From the NCBI RefSeq assembly GCF_000499385.1, contig NW_013654401.1, forward strand, positions 1 through 25,622: a stretch of 25,622 bases of DNA. Direction: 5' to 3'. Positions within the stretch are counted from its first letter, which is position 1, and the number at the start of each line of letters is the position of its first letter. Under the pieces are notes generated by a model that was not told the DNA's origin, did no database searches, and saw nothing but the letters and a program-made list of their open reading frames with translations. Shown here piece after piece: positions 9,737-21,206 of the stretch. A program made the position numbers and the translations under genes. Origin of the DNA: Eimeria necatrix. Its lineage: Eukaryota; Apicomplexa; Conoidasida; Eucoccidiorida; Eimeriidae.

Positions 9737-12393
9737 TCAACGGAGCCTCAGGAAGAGTGCAGTCATGTCGTCTGCAAAAATCTGTTCCTGGTTAATCCAT
9801 CGGCGCCACGACTCCCGGGCAAGCTCCTCTGGTGCAGTTCTCCACTGCGTAGAACGCAATAAAAACTGCTGCGTCGCGTAGAGCACATCTCCAGGTGTAG
9901 TTTGTACGGAAAAAAAAGCATCTACACTAAGTGTTCTGGAATTTTTACAGGCTGAGAACATCTTTACCCCTTTTCTTTCGGCAGAATGGGCAATATCAAC
10001 TGCTTCTTGGGACGAGAGAACGTTCCAGACACCGTCAGTGCACAGTAGAAGGAACGGGTCGCGTTTGACATCGACACGGTACTCTAGAAGAAACAATGAC
10101 AAAATTGAGTTGCTTTGCAAATGGCAGGAAGGCAAGCTTTTTCCTTAACAGTCCAAAAGTGTTCAACAGTAGAGTTCACGAGCTGTATCAGCGGGAACTA
10201 CAGCACAGTACGCGCTAATGGAAATACACAGCTCACCTACCCTTTATATCTGGTTTCGCTATGACACCTGCACTTCCAGCAAGTGTATCGCCGATTGACC
10301 GTGCCACGGCAAGGCCGGGAAGGTACTTGTCTGTAAGAAAGATCCGATGAAGGCCATCTCCTCGCGGTGCCCTGACCTCCCCTCCTTCAAACACCACATA
10401 AGGTACAAAATGCGAGTAAAACAGCACGCCTAGGTGGAACGGTGGTGCAGTGACTGAAGTTAGTTGAATTACCAGCTTTGATAATCCGGCGCAGTTCCCT
10501 TATATTTGTAGGAATATGGTCAACAGTGAGGTCGATAGCTCGGACCCCACAACCTGTACGTAATCGCCAAATACATGCCACGCCGAAGGGTGCATCCTCC
10601 CCGCATCCAACCAAGCCAGCCCCTACAACGATCCTGAATGGTAGTGTGCAACCTGAATCCAGCGTCACCTCGAGCCTTTGTGCTTGCCTACCATATTTGG
10701 AGAGCTTGCACAGCACAGCTCGGCTATTGCCAACGTGAGCTACAACAAGTCTGTTTTGTTCTCTCAGGTACACTATGATGGTAACTGTGGTCCCGCTGAG
10801 CTTGCTATCCAATCTGAACTCGCTGCACTTCGTTTCCAGATTATTATGGGCCTGAGAAAAATGCATTCACCGACCTGTCGCGCCGCATTGTAGCTCGGGA
10901 ATCCAGGTAAGAGCAAAATATTTAGTCTATGCGAAACAGGCAATTGCTAGTTTCTGGAAGGAATCGAATGGATGCAGTATTTGCTACAGCCACGCTCACC
11001 CTAAGGAAAGCTTCCTGGAGCACGCTCCCAGACTTCAGAGGAAGATCAGGGTTGCGTATAATCAGCCTTAGCAGGTCTTGCTGAACTATGTTACAGATGT
11101 CGTGGCCGAAAGGACCATGCCCGTCGAGAACGCAACACACTGTGCACCCGTGAACACTGAGCAAAAGCATGCAGAAGAAACTACAGTACGACAAAACATG
11201 ACTTGCGGCGTAGTTAATGGTGATGGCACTGTGGTGAGATTCTGCCTGCATGCATCGGGCAGGCTGTCGAAGCAATGAGATTGCAGTCAATCAACCGCTC
11301 ACTGACAAACGAAGAATCCGTCATTGTTTGGACAGTTTGGCCTGTAACCTTTTTTGCAGACGACACTGACCCCTAGATTATCGAGCGAGAAAAGTGAGTC
11401 GACTCCCGTAACCCGGACAGCCTTCTCCTGAAGCAGTTAAGCGAAGATTTATGGAGCCTTCATGATCTGCTCAGTTTGCACCTTTGATTCATTTCAGTCC
11501 CACTCAATATATTGCTCGATTAACAGCAAGTCACTTCTATGGTTTGTCGCACATTGTCGTGCCACGGCACAGACGTTTCCTAATGATGAGAAACCTCCTT
11601 AGTATTTCCGCAAAACCTCCTAACCACAACCATGGAGACCAAATAAATGCCCTTGCCGTCTTCTGGAAACTCGTACCTCGAAGTTACATTGTGGTAAGTT
11701 GGTCGATATGCTGGAAACGCACAGACTTCTGGTTCTTCCACTATTCGCTATGTGGCTTCTTTTTAACGGTGTCAACTGTGTGGTGCCCTCCGGGGACACC
11801 GGTAGTGCGTGACGTATTGCAGTTGGCTGCTCTTCCCACCTTAGTGAACCAAACTTCCACTGTTTGATCGGCTCCTTCAGGTCTCCATCACATTGAAACT
11901 TCAGTTTGTGCTGTATCTGCACGTCATTCTGTGCAGTTCCTGATGAAGCACCGCCCCTTGTGCGTGGGTCTGCTTGTTTGCACGATGTTTCGAGGGCGTC
12001 GTTTCGTTCGATACCATCTCCAGAGTATTCTGGTGCACCTTCTGCCAATCTTGTGGAGGAAGGATGCCCCGCTGTAACATTTACCTTGAGGGCAGCGTTT
12101 TGAGGTCGACAAAATCGACCCAGGAGATTGGAATGAATGGCCCGAGCCAAATACGGCTGGGATTCGGGTACAGTTAGTATCCCGTTTCCGCATATTCTAA
12201 CACCCAATATTGGTGAGACGCACGGATATTGCTGATGGGCAGAGGGAAATAACACTGAGGTAATTCTGCGCTCCTTTCGGCGCTCCTGAGACCGAAGCGG
12301 CCGAGCAAAGCAAGAAGAGCTCGTCCAGTTTCCGTCTGTCTTTAGCTTGTCCACCACCTGTGTCTCTGTGACGTGAGTATTCCCTGCGCACAT
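9737..12393 (-). CDS. PP2C-family protein phosphatase
   Basis: Metal-dependent Ser/Thr phosphatase (PPM/PP2C). Six minus-strand exons chain in phase: 12393-11677, 11427-11303, 11156-11000, 10851-10473, 10384-10241, 10083-9737, for 622 residues. Motifs in order are GYRPNCPNNDGFFVC (the NQD motif reads NND, Asp kept), CCVLDGHGPFGHD, LSGTTVTIIVYL, LVVAHVGNSRAVL, DLTVDHIP, LPGLAVARSIGD, LLLCTDGVWNVLS, PEELARESWRRW and the C-terminal ADDMTALFL. All metal-binding aspartates expected for the fold are therefore present. Exon 1 encodes about 239 residues of polar, low-similarity extension before the catalytic domain. Its start is the first ATG of the open frame, and an upstream exon cannot be excluded. 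There is an insertion of about 40 residues between the GNSRAVL strand and LTVDH. No signal or membrane segment is seen. Confidence 0.93.
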
Positions 12394-14392
12394 GTCGCAT
12401 ATCGCATCATGCTCGTGGAATCGTTATACGTGTGCCCTTAATTATCTGTAAGAATAAAGTTCATGGGTCTACGCAGGTCGAGTTGGGCGAATTTTTGGCC
12501 TGACTGTGTGTCTGAAACTGGCGTGACTGACCTGGTGATGCACTGAGTTCACGGACTCCGTTTAGTTGTTTTGACCCGCAGGCCCCCATAGGGACCAATA
12601 GAAGACACTATGTCAAAATGGCAGCCGTCTTCTGCCGGAGTCAATAGGCCTTTTAGACAGCCTCTTCTTTCTAGATTAGGCAGCCACCACTAAGTTTAAA
12701 AAGGAGCTAGTCGGATTTGCTTCCACAAGAGGTCCCTAGATGATTCACCGAGAGGAACGCCTAATCCCCTTTTGTTCCAATGGTGACGGAAGCCACCCAA
12801 AACGCAGCAGCGTACTAGCGCTTTGGTTGCTCTCCGCAATCTCCAGAATGCTTCCTATGCAAATGTGGAAGTGATGGCACCTATCGGAGGACTTTTTCTC
12901 AGAGAAGGCTTGCGCTGGAGCTGCATTTGGTCCATCAATCAGCAGTAACAGGCGCAGGATCTGCCTTAAGAGTTGCGAAGGACCAGAAAAGCGGTGCTCT
13001 CTTGTTAAAAATCACACTTATGTGTCATTGCAAGCTGCCGAATCTCATTTGTGCAGCCTGAAGGGGGACTATGCTGCCTGTGCTGGTTGCAATGTTCGTG
13101 GGTGGTCACTCCACACTGAAAGTTGACGCAGATGCAGCGTAAAGTGGAGCCGTCATCAACCAAGCCTCCAATACTGAAAACACAAAGCTACACTGAAAAA
13201 AACAAAAGACTGCTAACGAGTTCCCTGCTTGCAGAGCATCCAATTCCGTACTTCATGCGGCAGTGCTGTCAAACGGACGCCCATGCCGACCGCTGCCCAC
13301 AGGAGATTAGAAGAAACGATCCTTATCAAAACGGTGCAGACCAAAACTCATAAATACAACTTCTTCATGATATTTCAGGGAGGGTCTCTCTTGTTACACA
13401 GTAGCTTGATCTCACGGAGTCCCACATCATCACACCCTCGACCCCGCAAAGAGCACCGGCGTCGGGCTGCCCGCAGACGGCCTTGTCTTTTCAGACTGGA
13501 AGGAAGACTAAGCACTAAATTGCTTCACGTTTGCTTAAATCCGAAGCTTATTCCATAAATTCAAATTTCCAAGATCCAAGTCTCCTCCCTCCCCTAAATT
13601 TGGCCGCTCAGACACTGGGAAGTGTCAGGTTGCGGAGCGTCCTTTCCGGCTTCCCCAGTTCACCCTGCTCAATTGATTTTGTTGCTGAAGCCCGCATGAT
13701 ATTCATCTATGTAGATGTTTGAGGTTTCTTGAACTATAAGAGGAACCTGGACTAGTTGAACGTCGCGTGAGCTCCAGCTCGCAACTGCACAACAGGTCGA
13801 GCACTGTCAATACAGCGAAGTCTTCCGGTCCAGCCCGTGCATTGATTTAGTTTCTCCACAGCACAAGCACGCCTAAACCAAAAATACTAGCAACTCTGAG
13901 TACTGCTTAATCTGAAAACCCCCTGCGAGTACGAAACTAGTAGCTCTCCTGTCACGAAATGCCTCAACAACCCAGAGACAAGAGAATCGCTGCACCATGT
14001 GCTGTCAAAACATCCACTGCCGTCAATGAGCCACGAAACTTCCGCAAGGTAAGACAACACAGCTACAGAACTAGGTAGCGCAACGAGATCCCGGCAGAGT
14101 CATTGAGCATTTTTATGTTATCTACGACTCCCAGTAGCAACTAACGAGGCTTTGAGCCGCGATATGGGAAAGCCGCTTTTTCCTCTTTAGTTCTCTGAAA
14201 ATAGAGCGCGTTAAGGCCTTCGCAAACCGGCATGCTACCAACGCCTCACGCTCTCTTCCCTCTAAACGACAAGCGAATTAATCGGCTGCCTATGCGGTAA
14301 CGCTAATTTCTTATCAGCAGTCAAAAAGGGATGTTCCATTACGGCAAATGCTACGTCTACCGCAGTTACTCGCATGAAACATCTGCGGCTTA
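12394..14392. other. Two-kilobase intergenic gap
   Basis: This stretch lies between the 5' end of the PP2C gene and the 3' end of the mitochondrial-type gene, both on the minus strand. Open frames are short and show no family motifs or splice-compatible partners. The promoter and 5' leader of PP2C should lie at the left side. I see no tRNA or repeat here. Confidence 0.5.
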
Positions 14393-17300
14393 TCACTTCT
14401 TCTTTGCAAGCCGCATGGAGAGCGGTTTCTGTGTTGACAGAGACCTTATATATCTCAAACCCCTACAAAAGACCGAATTCCTAGACTTTGTCTGCCTCGT
14501 CATTCCAGGTTTTCTGCAGCACAGCCACAAGAAGATCCACTTTCAGACGTCTTACAGACTTTCAACTGGGCCAGCTAAGGTAAAGCCCGTCTCTTGGAAC
14601 ACAACGCACCTGAGGACCGGAAAAGCTTCATCCAACTTGCGTTCGTAAGTGGCGCTAGGTGGAAGGTGGTTGTAGACTTCAATCAACGTGCTCACTGCCT
14701 AGGGTAACCCATGTCAGGACAGATAAAATATGCAAAGAGATCGTGACAGTTCAGGCTGTTTTTCCACCAAAGCTGCTTCACCTGCACCTACCTTGAGCTT
14801 GTCTTTGAAGTCCCAACCCCGAGATCGCTCAAGAACTCGAATTGCATGGGCAACGATGGCACGATCTACACAGCACACACAAACAAAAGGCGACGAAACA
14901 TCCACTTGCAGAGCTGCAGAAGCACATCACCACAGGCCTAGGCCATAGTGAACCATTTGGGCCGGCCCGTTGGCGAAACGGCCACAACAGTTTAGGCACG
15001 TTTGCAAAAGATGGCTCACACTTTGCATCCTTCGGCAAAGTATGGGCCACGCGCTGCAACGTTGGATATCTGAACACAACCAGCACATAATTCAGATTCA
15101 TCCTTGCAGTGTATGTGATGTTGGTCGCGGAACTCATTACGTGTACTAATTCCAGCCTGCTTTCTCGAGACTTTGTGGTTTGTACGAAAAGTTATCCCTC
15201 TTGAAAGTGCGAATGTGAGGCTCGATGCTCCAGCAGTCGCGTATCAACTCACCGAATCATCCTAAGCTCCTTGTCCGTTCCACTTTCCTCACGCCCCATC
15301 AAAATGGAGCCAGCAGTACCAGTAGGAACGGCAGAAACGAATCCGAAATGGTTCCGAAACGGATGGAACTCATGTATCCTGCAGCAGCGCATACGATTCA
15401 CGCTCACAAGCTTCACCTTTTCTGCTCCCAGTAATATGCATTTCCCGGGGAAAGGGGCTTAGGCAACAGCTAGTATTATAGTCCTCACTGCTCCACTTCG
15501 GGATGCCTACATGTCAGAGTGTCTATTCTCCTCTAAATTTTGTAGCACTTGGTCCAACTCTGCACACCAACGTATATGGAGAACATCAGAAAAGCGGTAT
15601 AGCAGCGTCAGGCTTGGCCTCGAACTTTTTCAGAAATGAAGTGGATGGCTGAAGTGCTGAGTGGATGGCTGAAAAGCTGAGAGCGTACCGCAATCGGCAG
15701 AGTTGACAGCCTTAAGCACTGCATTCACCTTCTGACCCAAACGCGTGCGCTTGTCGAAGTTGTAGCACGTGATGCCATGGAACGCAACTAAAGGCTCAAC
15801 AACTTCCGGCGGTAGCTTCGCCTAAGAACGCAGCAGCACTGATCAGTAACAAGATATGACGCGGAAACTAAATCGTAACGCCGCGTGTTATCCTGATCCA
15901 CTTACGGTAATCCTACGATGACCCAACTAGTCTAAGTTAAAGTGGTGTCCGCCGTTCCCTGCCGAAAAGTGGCGTCTTGATAGTTTATTCGCATGCAGTT
16001 ACTTCTACCAGGCGACTCACAGCAAGCCGCAACTTTAGGAGGTCTGGCCTCTTGTCCAGGTACTTATCAATCTGACATAACAACAAGAAGGCCGAAGTCG
16101 TTTCCATGAGCAAGTGGAACAGCAGCCAGAAAACTGAAAAACTGAGAAACTATATAGACTCCTCTGCAGATTCCTCGTCAGTTCTCGGCGTCTTCCTACG
16201 CATTAAGAGGCAAAAAACCCGCAGAAGACGCGGGAAACACTGACCATTGATTCGTCCAGCGCGTTGCGTGTCCCGCGCTCCTCCAGCAGTCTCTTGAGAG
16301 CCTGGCGCTTTAACATGTACGGGTTGTCAAAGTCAGTGAACTCATTCACAAGAGTGGGGCGACTGTACAGAGCAGCACACGGCACAAAATGAACCCGTGA
16401 CCTCCATCGAAAGGCCCAATAGTAGAATGCATCGCCGTCCAGCACTCTATTCTCGAACGGTCTGCAGCCCGCAACCTTGAGCAGCGTGCGCTGGAGAAGC
16501 GACAACTGCATCTATGAGTGCCAAAGTCTTGCCTTTGGTCCATTAAGTCATGCCGGAGGGCTTGCTCCAATATGTCAACAAAACTGTCACTGAGATGGTC
16601 CTTGAAAAACATAGCTCAAGCTTACTCTGTGAAGCCAGTGCATGCTAGTGAAGATGAATGCACGGAGAACAAAAAGCACAACAAATTACTTAACAGCCTA
16701 AGCCCTGCACTTTGGCATTTCAATTCCGTATTCCGTTACGTGTTTGCACGCCCAGCATGCAAAGTTCCAATGTTGTGAGATTTTTACCCGGGTTTCCCAC
16801 TCTCGGCTAAGCCTGGCGCAGATCTCTTCGTATACTTCGGCTTTATGGGCATCTTCCACCAGGCTGAGAGTCTGTGCTTCCTCCGTAAAATTTGCAGCCC
16901 TGCACAGGAAAATCTGTAGACTAGGCAGAACCAATGGAACGCCCTGTTTTCAGGTATACACATCGTTCAAAGAAAACGCAAAAGAACGCGTATACTATTA
17001 GTAGACTGAGCTATACTTGCGTACACCACTGGCGGCGCCTGCTCCTCAGACTGCTGAACCCGTTTAACTTTCCGCTTGCGCCGACGCAAATGAGCAGGTT
17101 TGTAAATATCTCGCAGACGTAGCGTCCGTTCCTGCTGCTCTTCCCGTTCGCGCTTTTCTGCTTCCCAAGACTGAAGCTGATTGTCTATGCCTTTAGCCCG
17201 AAGTTCTTGCCACTTTCCCATCTGAAGTCGAGCACCAGAGTGAACTCAGGCAAACAAGGGCTCAACTGTCGATCGTCACCCGCACACCGGCAAACAGGGG

Positions 17301-18126
17301 CTTTTAAGCTTTGTATACAGGCTTTCAGTGTATTCGTTTAAAAACATTTGGTCCACGATACTCTTCTCAAGCTCCTATAGAAGGCAATGCGCATGCATGG
17401 ATGGAAAGCCTGCGAAAAAACTCCGACCACTTACGAAACTTCCGCCCTCCCTCCGATGTTCCTGCTCAAGCCGCATTCGGTCTTCAGGCCGAAGCATCTG
17501 GTAGCGCCGCAATAGGCGAGCAACACGCAAGCGCTCACAGTCTTCACCTGAATGAAATCGGGCAGAATGTTCTCCTGCGTCTCAGTCATCTGAAATAAAG
17601 CCGAATTCTCCGCTTCGGCGAGGCGTTGGTTTCTACTGGTTGTCTACCATGCTTTCACAAACACTCGGACTGGCATGCACCGGGTGAGAACGTCAATTAA
17701 CTCAGCGATAGACTGCACTCATCAACTGTCAAAGCCAGACAGCGAAACGCCGTTGTGGGGAGACCTCTGTGCACAAGGATACCTCACTTCATTCGTCGCA
17801 CGCAGACAATGCAGTGTGATCCTCCCTGAAATCTTACCACGCGTGGTTTTAACAGTGTTATCGTCCAATCTGGGTGCCGTAGAAAAAGCTCTCTGAACTT
17901 GTCTGCCCTGCAAAAGTGCTCCAGCACCCGCCGAGCCCCAAGTGCTGCTGGCATCGCTCCCTGCGCGTGCCTCTGCACATCTCTGATTAAATGCACGGCC
18001 CTGTCTCCTCTCCGTCACGCGACAGCCAGACAGCAGCCCTCTCCCTTGACGCAGGAAAGAACCATGGAGCCTGCATAGACGCGAGGCGCCTATGGCTGCA
18101 GTGCAGTAGAGGCCAATCGTGGGCAT
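14393..18126 (-). CDS. Probable mitochondrial protein with NDUFA5-like repeats
   Basis: Thirteen minus-strand exons chain in consistent phase: 18126-17838, 17547-17435, 17221-17025, 16899-16788, 16511-16245, 16071-16021, 15821-15729, 15557-15511, 15378-15253, 15069-15020, 14865-14792, 14698-14610, 14513-14393, for 1629 bases or 542 residues. Residues 1-90 are rich in Arg, Ser and Ala with few acidic residues and hold QRAFSTAPRL, typical of a mitochondrial presequence. Next come a long charged helix (MGKWQELRAKG..., REREEQQERTLRLRDIY), a very basic stretch RRRKRKVKR, an aromatic segment (DAFYYWAFRWRSRVHF), and two 28-residue repeats near the C-terminus, each with an LP-x2-A-x-Y core. The protein ends in KKK. 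The repeat core resembles the NDUFA5 family. The function is unknown. A subunit of a respiratory complex, ATP synthase or mitoribosome is an inference. Acceptors at 16511 and 15557 are the least certain. Confidence 0.8.
15641..15680 (+). repeat. 20-bp tandem repeat, two copies, intronic
   Basis: The unit gtggatggctgaagtgctga at 15641-15660 is repeated at 15661-15680 with two substitutions. It lies inside an intron of the minus-strand mitochondrial-type gene, between exons 15821-15729 and 15557-15511, close to the branch and acceptor side. Confidence 0.85.
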
Positions 18127-18775
18127 CTTCCATGGTCGTGAAAGTCCCGTTTATATTCCTTCTAAAAGGCATGCATGTTTGGGGTCTTCTATCGGGAAAA
18201 AATTGGGACAGCTGCAGCACTTCTAGGCGCTGATAATCCCTTGCCCCGAACCCCGTTCCCCGTTGTATGCCGTGTAGTTCTGTTCAATTCCCGTGGCCAA
18301 CGCATCTGCAGGTCCAAAATTAATCATTAACATCACCATAGTATATTGTGTATTGCCGCCTTCCCCGTATTTGGGTCAGGCTACTGTACACAACGGCTCA
18401 TCACTGCATGTGGCTGCCATTCGCGTGTGGCTGCTTAGACTATCAAGTACTTTTTCACCAGAAAGGAAATTGAGTATCTCTAGCATCTGAGATTCTCCAT
18501 TTCACTGCCATTTGCCTCACTGTGTGGGCTACTTGCACAGCTTCGCTTGCTGTCACGTTGTGACGACCTACTCTTTTAGGTTTTTTCATCATTGTTACAA
18601 GTAGTGTTTTCTTGACACGAAATAACGTTGTTTCTTGTCTGATTTTTTTCCATTTGAGTTTGCGTTGATATTCTAGTGTATGGACACTTGTAGGGTCCAG
18701 CATGCATTCGTTACGGTTCAGGAAAGCCATCTGCACGGCCGATTTCCACGTGGATTCCCAAGTTGTGAAAAGGCG
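18127..18775. promoter_or_regulatory. Divergent upstream region of two genes
   Basis: About 650 bases separate the proposed starts of the minus-strand mitochondrial-type gene and the plus-strand CPW-WPC gene. Both promoters and 5' leaders should lie here. A T-rich patch occurs around 18570-18660 on the CPW-WPC side. I cannot name a specific motif. Confidence 0.45.
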
Positions 18776-21206
18776 ATGGACTTTTCTTGTTTCACATTAT
18801 GTCTCTGCTTTCTGTGGCTAGGCTCACTCATATCAGAGCAGACAGTGGGGGATTTCACAGGAGCAGCTCCTTCCCCCTCAGGAAGCCTGCCCACGGAGGA
18901 AGCAGGGCACAGTCTGGTTAATTCCTTTTATAAACTGATTAACAGTGCAGAAGACAGTAGAAACTTGTCAAGCTTCTCTGACGAGCTTGCTTCGGCTGTG
19001 CTCACTGCACTGCACAACCTTTCTTCCTCATGTACGTTGCGGAACCTTCACGAAGCCTGCAACAACTCTTGCTATATCTTTTGTGCAGTTGTGCGACAGA
19101 AGGTCGCAGCTGAAGTTGATGCTGCATCCCACAATGAGATGCTTTCCAACCCAGACTCAGACAGCTGCTCGTCCAGGAACTACACGAGGCTGTGTGAGGA
19201 ATTCCGTTCTTCGCTAGCTTGAAAATATCGACTGTTTTCCGTCACTACTCTTCCGCAGGCCCTGTTGGTTGGTACGAGTTAGGGGACGGGAAAACTTGCA
19301 AGGCAAGTCTCATTAGTTCTTTCGGACTGGATTGATTCATGCGAGTAATACCCACATCTCTTCAGGCCTCCAGCGAGTATAGAGGTGTGGCGGCACTTTG
19401 TCTTGGAGCAAAGGCTCTCTCTATATCGATTGTCAGGGGATTGTGAACGCACGGCAGACTTCTCAAGTATGCAGGGATACCCTAAAACAAATTGTGTCGG
19501 ACAGGTCAATGATCTTCCAGGTTCCACACCGCTGTCGAAACAGGACTTTTCTCAGCGCTGCAATGTTTCATGTAGGGGTTGAACCAACGCAGTTCGATAG
19601 GGCTTTAGCCAGCTAATCAGACACAACAGGGCCATGTAACAGCACCTGCAAGGAAGACTTTAGGTGGCAGAGCTACTTCTTTCATGCGCGAAATCAAGTA
19701 GATATGTCGTTGCATCAGCGTCCCGTGTCCAGAAGGCTGGTCAGATGAGGGAACGCTTTGCAAGGCGCCTCCCAACTACAGCGGGAAGTGAGTTTGCTTC
19801 AATGTTTGCTTCAAAGAGATGTGAATTGTACTAATTGACGGTCTCCGGAACAGCTGTGTACTTCAGAAGCAATTTGCAGAATTTGACGAGCCATCGAAGG
19901 CTCGTTGGTAAGTGGCTCTTACGCGTCGCGCGAAACGAAGTTACTGCAGAACTATCCCCTTGCCGCCTCCAGGGCACAGGTGGATTCAAAACTGAGGCTC
20001 TTTGCTGTCGCAAGCCCTAATGTTCAACGAAAAGGCATGCGGTGTCAGCTGGCCGTGCAAAGAGTACGACGCGGACTTCACGACGAGCCCCTGCCCCGTC
20101 ATGTGGAGCCTAAGCGGTTAGAAAGAGCAATGACAATATTTACCTCGAGGTGAAGCTCAACTGCCTACTGCAGTTGACGGCAAGGCATGCGAAGCTCCGC
20201 CTTCTTACGTGGGGCCATGCGCCAGCGTTCAAGACTTCAGTAGGGCCAAACAACTTCACCACTGAACGGCCAGCCCGCAGCTGGAGTGCCAGGTGGAGCC
20301 TCGGGTGCAGAAAAGGCGCGCATTGCAGCGAAGTGCCAGTTGGAGTGGCCACCCAATTTCCTGGCCCAGTACGACTTCAGTGAACCGTGCCCGCTGGGGT
20401 GGAATGTCTCGGAGCTTCCTGAAGCAGTACGTAGTTCAGTCAGCTGGTGCAAGCAACTCCAACAAACCGCCTCTGGCAGCTGCCGGAATGCGTAGCGTCA
20501 GGAGAGTACAGAGGGAGCTGCGCCAAAGTGCAGCGGCTCGCCGGCACAACTGACGAAGAGAAGAACGACTTCGTAGGTGCAGAGTGCGGCAGTGCAGTCA
20601 CGTGCATTTCGCCACACTTCCCAAAATAGATGATGAAGTGTTCGGCGACGTGGCCAATCAAAGACGCTGCTGAACGGAATTACGCTGCCCCGTGCCCTTC
20701 TCTGTGGCGCTTGGATTCAAAGGAGTCAGGGATATGCGTCGCCCCGCCTACGTACCGAGGGCCTTGCCAGCTCCGACTGAGCTTTTTGCGTTATGACGCA
20801 GAGGTCAAAAAGGCTTTCGAGGGACGCTGCAGGGTACGTGCCGTTACAATAAAAACATTAACATGTCCTGATGATCTGCTCGAAGGCACACTTCCCGGCC
20901 TCGATTTTCTCAGTCCTGCCCAAGCTCCAGCCTATGGTATCCGCGCCCTTCCGCAACAAAGCTACGGGCCCAATCGGGTCCCCACCGACTAAGTTCCATG
21001 GCGTGGTTGTCCCGCCCAATGGCACAATATACTTACCGTCCAGCAACAGAAGCTATCCCACCACGCCGTTAGCGCCCCCGAAAGCCCCAGATTCAGGAGC
21101 ATCTCGTGCTGCCGCAACACTTGCGCACATTAAGAAGCTCCAGCAAATCAGACCCTCTGCAACTGACGTGCGACTAAACTCAATGATTGCGGTACTTAAA
21201 TATTAA
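18776..21206 (+). CDS. Secreted CPW-WPC family protein, five domains
   Basis: Apicomplexan cysteine-rich family with repeated CPxxW...C...YxGxC...C...WPC modules. Exons in phase: 18776-19193, 19259-19302, 19366-19431, 19475-19571, 19630-19663, 19719-19787, 19854-19907, about 20015-20116, 20174-20239, 20293-20426, 20480-20572, 20630-20833, then about 20886 (or 20914)-21206. The start has a signal peptide (MDFSCFTLCLCFLWLGSLIS). Domain starts are CPVGWYELGDGKTC, CPEGWSDEGTLCKAPPNYSG, CPVMWSLSVDGKACEAPPSY, CPLGWNVS and CPSLWRLDSKESGIC. Domain ends read VSWPC, VSWPC, LEWPPN, ATWPI and none. Introns are only 43-66 bases long, and one uses a GC donor. A Pro/Ser-rich tail without a membrane anchor follows (VVVPPNGTIYLP). 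The junction between 19907 and about 20015 is unresolved, as is the last intron. In Plasmodium the family is found on sexual-stage or ookinete surfaces. The role here is not known. Confidence 0.9.

Noticed and set aside
11620..12393. 257-codon minus-strand frame as a stand-alone gene
   Set aside because: It is the first exon of the PP2C gene. The frame simply reads past the gtacga donor at 11676 into the intron.
13123..13722. Overlapping plus-strand frames in the 2-kb gap
   Set aside because: They are short, basic and low in conserved residues, and no acceptor/donor pair gives a family motif.
16346..16612. Minus-strand peptide DHLSDSFVDILEQALRHDL as an exon of the mitochondrial-type gene
   Set aside because: It looks helical, but no donor before its frame clash with the next exon keeps phase. 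Direct splicing from 16788 to 16511 does.
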